This document shows, in pieces, positions 54,893 through 64,000 of a stretch of 64,000 nucleotides of DNA. Where the stretch lies: positions 103,994-167,993 of the forward strand of contig JAKUCV010001510.1 of assembly GCA_028386065.3 (NCBI GenBank), read 5' to 3'. Each line of letters opens with the position of its first letter. The stretch's first letter is position 1. The position numbers and the translations under genes are program-made. The notes below the pieces were generated by a model that saw nothing but the letters and a program-made list of their open reading frames with translations, was not told where the DNA came from and ran no database searches. This stretch comes from Turnera subulata (lineage: Eukaryota > Streptophyta > Magnoliopsida > Malpighiales > Passifloraceae).

Positions 54893-55670
54893 TCAGATTT
54901 TCAAAGCCGAAGTCTCTCTCGAAACATCATCGCCGCAGTGAATGTGGATGTTATAATCTTAGACTCGAGGTTTTTGGCTCTAAAATATTTGCGTGGAAGC
55001 AGTTGCCAGAAGTAGACCTCCTGCGACATGATCATTCTTTCCTAGGGTCCACGCCTCATGTATCTGCTAGTGGTTCCCTACATTGGCTTCCATATGGTTC
55101 AGAGAAACAAAGTATATTTGCTTTCCATGGCAACAACGAGAGTTGCAGCCTAATGTCGCTTGCCCCTCAAGAATATTCTCCAAAGGATCCTGAACCAAGC
55201 TTGAAGATTGCAGAGTATATGGGGAAGCTGGCCTTGATGATACGCGTAGATATTTCTTCCATCGACTTGTGGGTTATGAGAAGAGAGTGTGGCATAAAAG
55301 GCAAACAATCAATATTGAACCATTAACAAGGCTATCAAACTATGCCAGTTTCTCTTTATTTCATGATAGTGTGGTTGCATTAGTGCAGCTCCATTGTCGC
55401 CTGCTGGCTTTTTACAACATAAAGACCCTAAAATTTGATATGGTGAGTGCCCCAAATCGGATTCAAAGGGATGGAATCTTTCCATATCAATCTGATTTTG
55501 AGCTGTGTAATATTGGGAATGGGAAGGCGAAAAGAAATAAGGCAGCCCAAGGCTGGAAGATGATGATGGCCAGTTTGCAGAGCATGGGAAAAACTTTCTC
55601 TTTCACTATAGGTGTTCTAATGGAAATGACGTCAGTAGTTTTTGGTTCAGTGACAAGCTTACCAAAATAA
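54893..55670 (+). pseudogene. F-box protein pseudogene, 3' part (F-box-associated domain)
   Basis: Continues the reading across the insertion site (RFSKPKSLSRN, then AVNVDVIILDS) and then shows F-box-associated motifs in changing frames: GSLHWLPYGSEKQSIFAF, GKLALMIRVDISSIDLWVM, VALVQLHCRLLAFYN and GIFPYQSDFE. Frameshifts lie near 55,000 and 55,280, and the end is ragged. It is the C-terminal half of an F-box/FBA protein that decayed before or after the LTR insertion. Confidence 0.8.
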
Positions 55671-55946
55671 ATATGTAGAAGTTAAGTTGGTTTTCCTTCG
55701 TATTAATTGTAGTTTCAGTTCGAGATTTTGAATTCTACTAGAGTAATAAAAAAAAATAGCATGATCCTCTCCTGAGAATACTGTACCTGTCTTTCATTAT
55801 AAGAAAAAAATAAAAATTATTAGCAAGTTTAGCGTTCACTTTTCTTATTATTATTTTTTTTTCAACAAGATCGTCAGTAGTGCATAACTATATGATTCAG
55901 TCGCATGAATGAGCTTATCTTATCTGCAGTTGGTCTGTCTAAAATA

Positions 55947-57455
55947 GAAAAAATAGTTTTTTCTGTTCTTACACTTTTTCGATTTCGTATTTGTTATCCC
56001 TCTTCATTTAATTTCACTCATTATGTCCCTGAACTTACAATTTACCGGGCCACCCTGTCCATTTCACCTCTTATAGCCGGTAAATTACTGTACCGCTGAC
56101 ACGTGTCATCTGGGGCCACTGATTGCCCATCTTTTATTTTTTCCCTTTTATTTTTTCCCAAAATTAGATTTCTAAAAATCCTATTATTTAAATTAAATAA
56201 ATCTCTATAACTAGCTTTTTAGTTGAATTTAATTTTTTAAAAAAATATTTTACATTATTAATTAATTAATAAAAACTAAATCTAATAAAAAAAACACACC
56301 GATAACCCACACTCCTCCCCTCCCATGCCTCTCCCCTTCTTCGCAGAAAAATGCAACTCGCCACCGAGATCGAGCCGATTTCACCAACATCCATGAACAA
56401 CAACAAGATACCACATGCAAACTACCATACCAAATTTTGCCATTAATAAATTAACAAAAACAATTAACAACCTCTGTTAAAAAAACAACTAAAAACAAGA
56501 GACAGTTAGACCAAAAAACAACATAGAAATTGAAATTAAGAAAGAAAAAGTGGAGGGGAACTGGAGGGACTCAGGGCTGAAATCAGCAGAAATCGTGGTG
56601 ATGGCGAGGCCGAGATTGCTTCTCATCGGACGGTGTGCAAAGATTCGTCGCCACCGTGTGGAGAAGTGGCTGGAGGAGTGGAAGGCGAAGGAGGAGGAGG
56701 GCGGCTAGAGTGGCGATAGTGACGAAGAATGTCTAGTCTCTGATGCCTGTGTTGTTCTTCTTTCTTGTGGAGGTTTGGGAGTTTGAATTTAAGTTCTCAG
56801 ATCTGAACCTAAAGAGGCTAGAGAAGACAGATGATCAAACGGAGTACTATGTTTAATGGTGAAAGATGAGGGTGGTGGTGGAGGTCACGTTGGGAGGTGA
56901 TTGTTTTTTTTAGGGTGGTGTTTTTAGGTGGAGGAGGAGGGTGTGATGGTTCATGGTTGTGGGAGTGGCGGTGGTCGCATCGGATGTGATTGTCTTTTTG
57001 TTTTCTCTTAACAATCAGAAGAATCAAATTGTATTAATTGTTAAGAGATAATTATTGTGTGGTTAACAATTATTAATGTTTTTTCTTTCTTTGTCAAGAA
57101 CGCATTAAAAGCATTAAAGTATTGGAAAAAAACGCATTAAAAGCATTAAAGTATTGGCCAAAAAAACGCATTAAAAGCATTAAAGTTGTTATTTACCACT
57201 TTCTTTTATTTTTTTTATAAGAAAAATGATTATTAAGAAAATTTATGAAAAAAGAAAACGAAAAAGGAATTAAAAATAACCTGCAGGCCCGCGCTTGACA
57301 CGTTTCAACAATTGGACAGTTCACCGGGTATAAGAAGTAAAATGGATAGGGTGACCCGGTAAATTAAGAGTTTAGGGATATAATGAGTGGAATTATGAAG
57401 AAGGACAACAAATGCAAAATTGATAAAGTGTAAGGATAGAAAAAACTATTAACTC
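55947..57455. mobile_element. MULE-type element, 1.51 kb, 10-bp TSD
   Basis: Exact flanking repeats GTCTAAAATA lie at 55,937-55,946 and 57,456-57,465. Inverted repeats of about 170 bases (55,947-56,118; 57,286-57,455) are a diverged version of those at 41,418: the same AATAGTTTTTTCTGT start, a CACTCAT-ATGTCCCT block and an ACCGGG block. The middle holds a GC-richer stretch (56,570-57,000) and a triple repeat of AACGCATTAAAAGCATTAAA (57,100-57,190). No transposase. Confidence 0.9.
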
Positions 57456-57823
57456 GTCTAAAATATCTCTAATTGTTAATTGGTTTCTCTTGCTGACTTA
57501 CAATTAGGAGGAAATTAATTAGCTTATAAAGTTTCTCATTATTTTCTGTATTGGTTAGATCACTGTGGAAATAGTAAGGTGTGGTAAAATTTTGATGTTC
57601 GTAGTGGCAGAGTGTCTTCAGGGTCTGCAATGCTTTGGTGTTTTTGGTTGCCTATTTCAGGAGCAGAGGAGGTATACGTAGTTCGATGTCCTCTTGTCTA
57701 GAATATGGTCTTAAGGGCAGTTTGGTTGGGGATTGTTTGCCATAGTGTTAAGGGATTTAACATTGAAACAAAATAGCTAAAGTTATCAACCTTAATAAAT
57801 ACAAATTACCTGCTTGTGTTCAG

Positions 57824-57904
57824 GCTGAACAATTAGGGCAAGAGGTTTCTGAGCTCCGAAATGCTCTTGCTGATAAGCAAGAAGAGGAAAATCCCATGCT
57901 TCAG
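57824..57904 (+). pseudogene. Isolated golgin exon (golgin candidate 5 / TMF-like)
   Basis: 81 bases, 27 codons, phase 0 on both sides, bounded by an acceptor (TTGTGTTCAG) and a donor (CAG then GTTTAG). It reads AEQLGQEVSELRNALADKQE then EENPMLQ, which closely resembles a coiled-coil stretch of plant golgin candidate 5, a Golgi tethering protein of the TMF family. I saw no neighbouring golgin exons. It is probably a transposed or decayed fragment. Confidence 0.72.
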
Positions 57905-58600
57905 GTTTAGGAAACTAAAAAAAAAGAACCTGGCTTCTAAATGTTCTTAACCGGAGTTGTTAGTGTTATGACTTTTGCATTTGATGTTTTGCCGATAACT
58001 ATAGGTCTAATCACTCTCTCTTTCTCTGTCGCGCTGGTAGCAAACACTATATTTCCAGCTTGGTATGATGGAGATAAGGTTCTAGAGAATTGATTTTCTT
58101 ACTTTCCCATATGTATTATTTGCTTAATATACGTACATGTTTTGTTTTTTTGCCTGTTCTAAGTGTACTGAAAGTATATTGAACTACTCAAAGCAATTAG
58201 CAGATTCATATCAGAGACACCCAAAATTATCCAAGACAGTCCCAAAATTATCCAAGACAGTTAGCAACCAGCCCCATCTATTAACTATCACCCACGCAAG
58301 GAATTTGATTTAAAGTGCATATATATTATATATACCTATACCAAGCAGACTAAGACAATAGTGACAAATGACCCTAATTAATTAATTATAGTTATAAAAC
58401 CTTACACAACTAATTAATTGCAGAAGGTTTATAGCTATAGCAAGCAGATTCAGACACAAGTGACAAATGACCCTAATTAATTAATGATAATCATTAAACA
58501 TTACACAACTAATTAATTGGATTCAGACACTAGTGGCAAATGACCCTCGTTCAATAACCATCAAAAACCTTAAACTACAACTTATATGTTCTAGTGAAAG
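57905..58600. other. Intergenic; 3' flank of J-domain gene 4
   Basis: Contains two imperfect direct repeats with CAAATGACCCTAATTAATTA (58,366 and 58,466, a diverged third near 58,536). No gene seen. Confidence 0.55.
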
Positions 58601-58603
58601 CTT

Positions 58604-59527
58604 TCACCATATAGGTAAAAGGAAAAAGATCATAAAATCACAAAAATCAATCAATGTATACTCGGTCCCGCTTATATTGGGAGATAAAAATAGGAGTAGG
58701 AAGCTTGCTAGCTTCGATTGATGCGGCAGCAACAGCCCCATCTGCAGCAACAATGAAACTGTTGCAGACTTCTTGTTCTCCCTACAGAACCCGCTCATGC
58801 CAATATTCTTAACCACACCAAACCTCGAGAAGAAGTTGCTCAGCTCCTGCTTACAATAATTACTCCCTTCCTCCCATGAAACTTCAAGAATCTTCTCAAG
58901 ATCATTAATACCATCCCCACCACCACCACCACTAGGGCTCGGGCTCACCGTTCCCTTTTTTTCTTCCGTCGCGGCGGCTTCTTCTTCTCTTCCAGCTCGG
59001 GCAGTTCGTGCTCGCCGTTCCGTTCTTTTCTTCTTCAGCCATGGCGGCGGCTTCTTCTCTCCTCCTGCTCGCCGTTCTGTTCTTTTATCCTTCTGCCGCG
59101 CGACAGCAGCTCCTTCTTTCCTCCGCTTGGAAGAAGCCACAGAATCACAATACGAATGCAAATTACCCCAGAATTTACGCTTAAGATGATTAAAATCACG
59201 CTTAAGAAGATTAAAATCACGCTTAAGAAGATTAATTTCATTCAGGATTTCTGTAAGTTGTTCCATTACGGACGACCAAAGCGTCATCCTCTTCGTCCGG
59301 AGGGAATTGTCGAACCGTCTCCGGGAGACAGGGTTCATGAGTGACTCGTACGATGACTGAAGTCTCTGGAAATCGGCATGGGCATTCGGGTCATGCGGCC
59401 TCTTGTCAGGGTGCACCTCCAATGCCTTGAGCTTGTAGGCTCTCGTTATTTCCTTCTCCGTCAGCCTCGCCCCTACCTCGCCGGAAGGTAACCCCAAAAC
59501 ACTATAATGATCAACACCGGTATCCAT
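58604..59527 (-). CDS. J-domain/RRM-like gene, copy 4 (C-terminal frameshift)
   Basis: 307 residues, intronless. The J domain is at about 4-73 (DHYSVLGLPSGEVGARLTEK, HPDKRPHDPN, FQRLQSSYESLMNPVSRRRF). A linker of about 130 residues follows, with a heptad repeat LLKRDFN at about 98-118 (21-bp tandem, 59,179-59,235) and a very basic Arg/Lys/Glu stretch. The RRM-like part is KILEVSW, LSNFFSRFGVVKNIGM, NKKSATVS. After that, one base is missing near 58,758 compared with the sister genes, so the last ~45 residues are in another frame and hydrophobic. TATATAA (59,579-59,585, minus) is the likely TATA box. It may still give a protein with a working J domain and a damaged RRM. Confidence 0.8.
   Translation of the reverse strand: MDTGVDHYSVLGLPSGEVGARLTEKEITRAYKLKALEVHPDKRPHDPNAHADFQRLQSSYESLMNPVSRRRFDNSLRTKRMTLWSSVMEQLTEILNEINLLKRDFNLLKRDFNHLKRKFWGNLHSYCDSVASSKRRKEGAAVARQKDKRTERRAGGEKKPPPWLKKKRTERRARTARAGREEEAAATEEKKGTVSPSPSGGGGGDGINDLEKILEVSWEEGSNYCKQELSNFFSRFGVVKNIGMSGFCRENKKSATVSLLLQMGLLLPHQSKLASFLLLFLSPNISGTEYTLIDFCDFMIFFLLPIW
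59179..59235. repeat. 21-bp tandem repeat encoding heptads
   Basis: About 2.7 copies of a unit containing CTTAAGAAGATTAAAATCAC. In the minus-strand gene each unit encodes seven residues, so expansion keeps the coiled-coil register. Confidence 0.85.
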
Positions 59528-60421
59528 AGGAACAACTAATTAAGGCGGTTGTTGTGGTCGATAGTGGAAATAGTTTGGTTATATAGGTAGGGTTCGCTCC
59601 AAGCTTTTGGTTTTACAGGTTACGACTGGGAATTGAACCCGACATTCAATTGTTGGCTTGGTAATCCTTAGGTTTTGGAGTATACTATGTGGTTCGTGTT
59701 AGGTTTTTTAATTAGTAGTGAAAAGGTAAGAGAGAGTCGGTTTGTTGTCGGTTTGGCGTTAGCCCTCACTCTTTAACAAAAAAAAAAAAAAAGAAGCCAG
59801 AGTTCAAACCTTGTAAGGTTGGGTTAATTACATTTTAAAGTACTCCTCAATCTATCTATTATCTATTATATTATATTAAAGCAAAGACCTCAATTTGGTG
59901 AGGACACCTGGCTATGGAGGCGCAGCCACGTGGCAGGTTTGAATTAATTGTGTGATTTATTACCTCAACCTAATTAAAAGAGAGATATGAAAAGACTATC
60001 ATAATTAAGAGATATGAAGAGATATGAAAAGTCAATGTAGAATATAAAAGGATAAAAGATATGAGAAGATAAACCATTCATGGAATATGAAAGAAATTTT
60101 ACTAATTAATATAGACACCTTTGGGTAGCTATATATAGACACCTACTCAGTGGAGTATGCTATATGCATCCGAATTTTACCCTTAAAATATATAAACAAC
60201 ACAATTGTCTCTGCTACCCCATGCTACATTGCTCGAGGTTTGTAATCACTCTTTCTTGGCATTTGATCTTATAGTAATAGGTAAAGTTTGGACTGTTTTT
60301 GCTTTCAACAATACAAATATTTACATTCATTGTTACATTGTTCACACAAGTTTATCCTGTACATATTCACTACTAGCAAACTGAACAAGATTTAATTTAA
60401 TTTTTCTTCTTTTCTTCCCAC

Positions 60422-60514
60422 AGAAAGTGAATGAAAAATGTGATGTCTATAGTTTTGGGGTGCAAGCCCCGGAACTGATATTGAGAAAGTATCCGATGGA
60501 CCTCATTTCCTGAC
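60422..60514 (+). pseudogene. LRR receptor-kinase fragment, captured copy 1
   Basis: An intron-like polypyrimidine tract and CAG (60,404-60,423) lead to KVNEKCDVYSFGVQAPELIL then RKYPMDLIS and a stop. This is kinase subdomains IX-X of plant LRR receptor kinases (EKCDVYSFGVVALE...GKHPGDLIS), kept with the 3' splice site of the preceding intron. About 30 codons only. Confidence 0.8.
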
Positions 60515-61030
60515 ATTGAAACCACATCAATGTACCTACGTTGTGATTTATTATCATTAATATTATGGCCTCAACCTAATTAAAAGAGAGATATGAAAAG
60601 ACTATTATAATTAAGAGATATGAAGAGATATGAAAAGACAATGCAGAATATAAAGAGATAAAAGATATGAGAAGATAAACCATTCATGGAATATGAAAGA
60701 AATTTTACTAATTAATATAGACACCTTTGGGTAGCTATATATAGACTCCTACCTAGGGGAGTATGCTATATGCATCCGAATTTTACCCTTTTGGAAATAC
60801 ATAAACAACACAATTGTCTCTGCTACCCCATGCTACATTGCTCGAGGTTTGTAATCACTCTTTCTTGGCATTTGATCTTATGGTATTAGGTAAAGTTTGG
60901 ATTGTTTTTGCTTTCAGCAATACAAATATTTACATTCATTGTTACATTGTTCACATAGGTTTATCCTGTACATATTCACTACTAGCAAACTGAACAAGAT
61001 TAAATTTAATTTTTCTTCTTTTCTTCCCAG

Positions 61031-61124
61031 AGAAAGTGAATGAAAAATGTGATGTCTATGGTTTTGGGGTGCAAGCCCTGGAACTGATATTGAGAAAGTA
61101 TCCCATGGACCTCATTTCCTGACA
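61031..61124 (+). pseudogene. LRR receptor-kinase fragment, captured copy 2
   Basis: Same fragment in the second block. The splice acceptor has changed to CCCAGAG and Ser of VYSFG is Gly, but the ALE residues of the family are kept here where copy 1 has APE. Confidence 0.8.
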
Positions 61125-62024
61125 TTGAAACCACATCAATGTACCTACATTCATAAAATGCTCATGTTAGCTCTTCGTTTTTGTGAAGAAGAAAAGGTAA
61201 GAGGACAACAGGTTACAAGAGGGAAGGGAAAAAGACTGGCTCTTTTTCATCCTTTTTCTTTACATCGGCTATTTATTTTATTGGAAGTGCTAATTAAAGT
61301 GTTTCTCTTTAATTAAAAAATTCCAAGTATTCTTTCTTTCAAAACGGGTAACACGAAAAGCAATCTAAGGCCTATAACCGTCAACCGCGAACATTACAGA
61401 ACCCGCAACCAAATCCCGCGCCACCAACAATCCAGAACAAGCCAGATCGGGTTAGTTCCACAAGCAACAACAAAAACGAAGGAAGAAGAAGAGGGAAACA
61501 GAGGAGACGACTCACCCGTGCTCGGCGGAGGCGCACGGTTTGTCAAGTTCTTTGCAACAGAGACCGATTGGAGCCTCAATCACATCACACTGAGCTCCCT
61601 TCCCTCTTCCCCTCGACTTACAGGTGGGGAAGAAAGGCGGTGGCGATGAGGAAGGTAAGAACAGATAAAAGAGAACGAGAGTGAAACAAAGGATGGAAAA
61701 AGTAAAGGAGAGAAGAGAAAGATGAAGAAGTGGGGAAGCCGAATCGGGAAGAGGAAGAGAACATGGGAGAGAAGGAGAGAACGTGGGAGAGAAGAGATAA
61801 TATTATATACAGTGCAAAATTGACGTGGTCACCGTTAATAACTATTAGAACTCGAATTAACTGGTGCCATAATTTGTCAGGATATCAAATAATCCTTAAA
61901 TTAATAAATAATTACTAACATTAGAAATTAATCGAAATAGTATAGACTCTTAGAAAATCCGTGTGTAACGCAGCCTAATTCAACCGCGGCTCAAACCCGT
62001 GTGTAACACGGGGAGTTGCACTAG

Positions 62025-63180
62025 TTCTACTTCAATTTAAACTCACCACATCCGTTTTTTTTTTTTTCCAACTATTCACCACTTGAGTTTAATAATTCAT
62101 TCAATTAGACTGATCTGTTACTAAAAAATAGGTTTCGGTCAACAAATAATGTCCGGTAGCCAATTGCAAAGAAGTTTGTAAAAATTAAGTAATAAACAAT
62201 AGTTGACCAATTGAAAGCTTGCCTCCAATTCTTTGATCACCCAAGTGACAGCAAAAATTCTTTTGCCACCCCTCTCTCCTTTGCATTTCACTGACTCCCA
62301 CGAGACAGCCATGCAAGATCTCTTAATTCAGCCTTTTTTTTTTTATTTAGCAATCTGGTAACACGAGGAGTGCCTTTTTTTTTTTTGATATAAACGATTT
62401 GTATTAAAAAACTCATGAAGGCATACAAGAAATACAAAGGAGCAAAGGGGTCAACAAAGAGCTGACCCATACTGCAAAGGAGCACATACAAGATCCAACA
62501 CCCTAACAGCTAAAGGATAGACACAAAACAAGAGAGTTCCCAACCAAGAGGACATCCATCCTGACGAAGTTTCAAGCTTATCACACAAAATAAGAGAAAT
62601 CCTAACTCTTTATGGGCATAAAGATTACTTAGCCTTGATCCAAGATAATCTTGTAGATAAGTGATATCAAGAAACCCAAACCAAGGTTCTAAACTCCATC
62701 ACAATCCAGACGAAATAAGTGCAGAAGGCAATTGAGAAAGATAAGAACCTCAATATTCCTTTCCACTGCTTCTGACGAAATCCCAATCCTTTCTTTTGAG
62801 CTTCTTGATATTTGAATAGTTCCACATCCCAGAGTGGGACAAAAACCCCAAATTACTCATTGCTGCAACCTCAATAGAGTCAAAACTACCCGATAGCACA
62901 ACTTCAAATATTCAAAAGACTTCATCCTTCACACTTTGTTTCACACAGACAAGACCAAGTTCGCATAAACAATTGTAACCAACTTCCATCTGTCTTTTGC
63001 TTCTCAAAACTGAGACAATTCAAAACGTTCTCAAATCTACCCATTCTGCTCCTTCCTTCTCACCATCCTTGCATTCTGGCACCTTATGAGGTAGCATTAG
63101 CAGCCTCCCAATCCGCATAAAAAAAGAGATATTGGAATAAAGAAATAAAATTTGAGGAATTAGGTAAACAATAAAACAGT
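62025..63180. other. Intergenic; probable antisense retroposon tail from about 62,370
   Basis: A long T-run (62,370-62,384) followed by GATATAAACGATTTGTATTA and unique sequence to about 63,150 looks like the reverse complement of a poly(A)-tailed retroposon or LINE 3' end. It lies between the two matched pieces of the inverted duplication (62,265-62,325 and 63,180-63,801) and has no counterpart in the other arm, so it inserted after the duplication. Confidence 0.4.
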
Positions 63181-63801
63181 CAAACTACAAACATATAATA
63201 GAGGGAACTTTAGTGAAAAAACAAAGCTGAATATCACAGTAATGTAGAAGCTATAAACACCAAGAAGACAGCGAGAAACTGAGGATGGCTATCATAGGGG
63301 ACAGAACTGCCACTTGTGGTTCCTGTCAAGCTCCTCATAATTGCAATCAATGCTATAATGGGCACCTGACTTGCTTTTATCACTAAACAAGACTTGTGGT
63401 TATTGATGGATTGAGTGTGTTCAGTGTGTTCTGTAATCTGGATGTAGAACAAAAGGAAGTCTCCTCTGTTATCACATTACAGTTGTGGGAATGACTCCAT
63501 TTTATTTGTTAATTCCCCCAGCTTTACCAATAGAACACCGAGAGCTTCACCACCAATTACAGGCTTACAGCCAATCCTGGAAAGTAAGGCATGGCACTTT
63601 TCATGTCTGGATCATTATTGTTACTAGAATGATCAGTAGCATAGACATCAACCTTTTCCACCATTTGACCAGAGGGTGAAGGATTACATATAGGCTTCTT
63701 TGTGGGAGACATGAATGTAATAAAAGGAAACAATATTCATGCCATTTTTCTTGTTGTTCGCAGTGGCAATCATGGTCCCCTCTATTGTGACAATACCCTT
63801 C
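63180..63801 (-). repeat. Inverted duplication, arm 2
   Basis: Reverse-orientation copy of 45,750-46,430. On the minus strand a frame (63,234-63,452) reads ASQVPIIALIAIM and HPQFLAVFLVFIASTLL, hydrophobic and membrane-like, hinting that the parent was an exon of a membrane protein. Interrupted at 63,801/63,802 by the LTR that follows. Confidence 0.72.
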
Positions 63802-64000
63802 TGTTGGAATAGTGTTGCCTATTCCAATCCCACATCTTGGAGAAAGTGCTTGTGGGGGGTTTTGTTTTGCTATAAATAGAACTCCCCCTTGCCTTAGAAA
63901 TCCATCCCAAAAATTAGAGTACATTGTATCCTAGCAATTGTACTAAATACTCTTCCTCTCCTATTAAAAGAGCAGTGCTCCGGAGACGTAGGCATAATTG
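63802..64000 (+). mobile_element. Copia-type LTR, cut by the window edge
   Basis: Begins TGTTGGAATAGTG at the point where the inverted-duplication arm is interrupted. It has TATAAATA at 63,871-63,878 and runs off the window at GGAGACGTAGGCATAATTG, a motif I recall from the transcribed part of plant copia LTRs. Whether it is a solo LTR or a full element cannot be seen. Confidence 0.72.

Larger units (their letters stand above)
59952..61150. repeat. Direct duplication inside the Helitron, period about 609 bp
   Basis: The block from GTGATTTATTA... through GACATTGAAACCACATCAATGTACCTAC occurs at about 59,952-60,541 and 60,542-61,150 with few differences and one ~17-base indel at the start. Confidence 0.9.
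59851..62024 (+). mobile_element. Non-autonomous Helitron, 2.17 kb, with captured kinase fragments
   Basis: The 5' end is TCTATCTATT with TATATTAAAG shortly after, next to an A. The 3' end is CTAG (62,021-62,024) next to a T, preceded by a perfect 7-bp hairpin CCCGTGT-GTA-ACACGGG (61,996-62,012) eight bases before it. A TC start, a GC-rich hairpin, a CTAG end and insertion between A and T with no target duplication are the Helitron signature. There is no Rep/helicase ORF. Inside are two copies of a 590-610 bp block, each with a receptor-kinase scrap. Confidence 0.85.

Overview
The window reads as nuclear DNA of a flowering plant, most likely a eudicot. It has intron-bearing genes of plant families (GDSL lipase, S-domain receptor kinase, F-box, golgin exon, FT/TFL1 fragment), AT-rich intergenic DNA, and a dense layer of plant transposons: Ty3 chromovirus, copia LTR, MULE, hAT, Helitron and tRNA-derived SINE. 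Only a few genes look intact. These are a small conserved plant protein (3,682-3,975, minus), a four-exon GDSL esterase/lipase (9,322-11,285), two intronless J-domain/RRM-like (DNAJC17-type) genes (28,292 and 33,689) and an intronless G-type lectin S-receptor-like kinase (35,508-37,895). A third J-domain gene (minus, 58,604-59,527) is open but frameshifted near its C terminus.

Layout. 0-12 kb: a foldback, a broken FT/TFL1-like exon, the small conserved gene, a hAT element and the GDSL gene. 12-38 kb: one tandem duplication of the unit [broken S-domain kinase, minus] - [J-domain gene, plus] - [S-domain kinase, plus]. The junction is near 30,300 and cuts the first kinase copy after its first ~95 codons. 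Copy 1 is swollen to about 18 kb by a SINE, a degenerate repeat field, a 9.67 kb Tekay-like Ty3 element (16,656-26,324, TSD TCATT) and a hAT element (26,648-27,227). Copy 2 is about 5.5 kb and compact. 38-46 kb: two MULE-type elements, a J-domain pseudogene, and a small LTR element whose only ORF begins with a DEK_C-like domain. 46-58 kb: an F-box pseudogene split by a 6.37 kb non-autonomous LTR element (TSD AATCG), a third MULE and a lone golgin exon. 58-64 kb: the fourth J-domain gene, a Helitron carrying receptor-kinase fragments, one half of an inverted duplication, and a copia-type LTR cut by the window edge.

The most unusual items are: (1) the LTR element at 43,200-45,670, with a DEK_C-like ORF in place of gag-pol and LTRs carrying six copies of a 12-bp palindrome; (2) the AATCG element, with two antisense ORFs that each have a TATA box, one containing a LINE-endonuclease-like start, and with a 5' LTR missing about 2.85 kb; (3) a duplicated primer-binding site bracketing a 5S-rRNA-like segment inside the Ty3 element; (4) the same 12-bp primer site in all these LTR elements. 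No search or alignment program was run. Family names rest on motif recognition and repeat boundaries on reading the bases.
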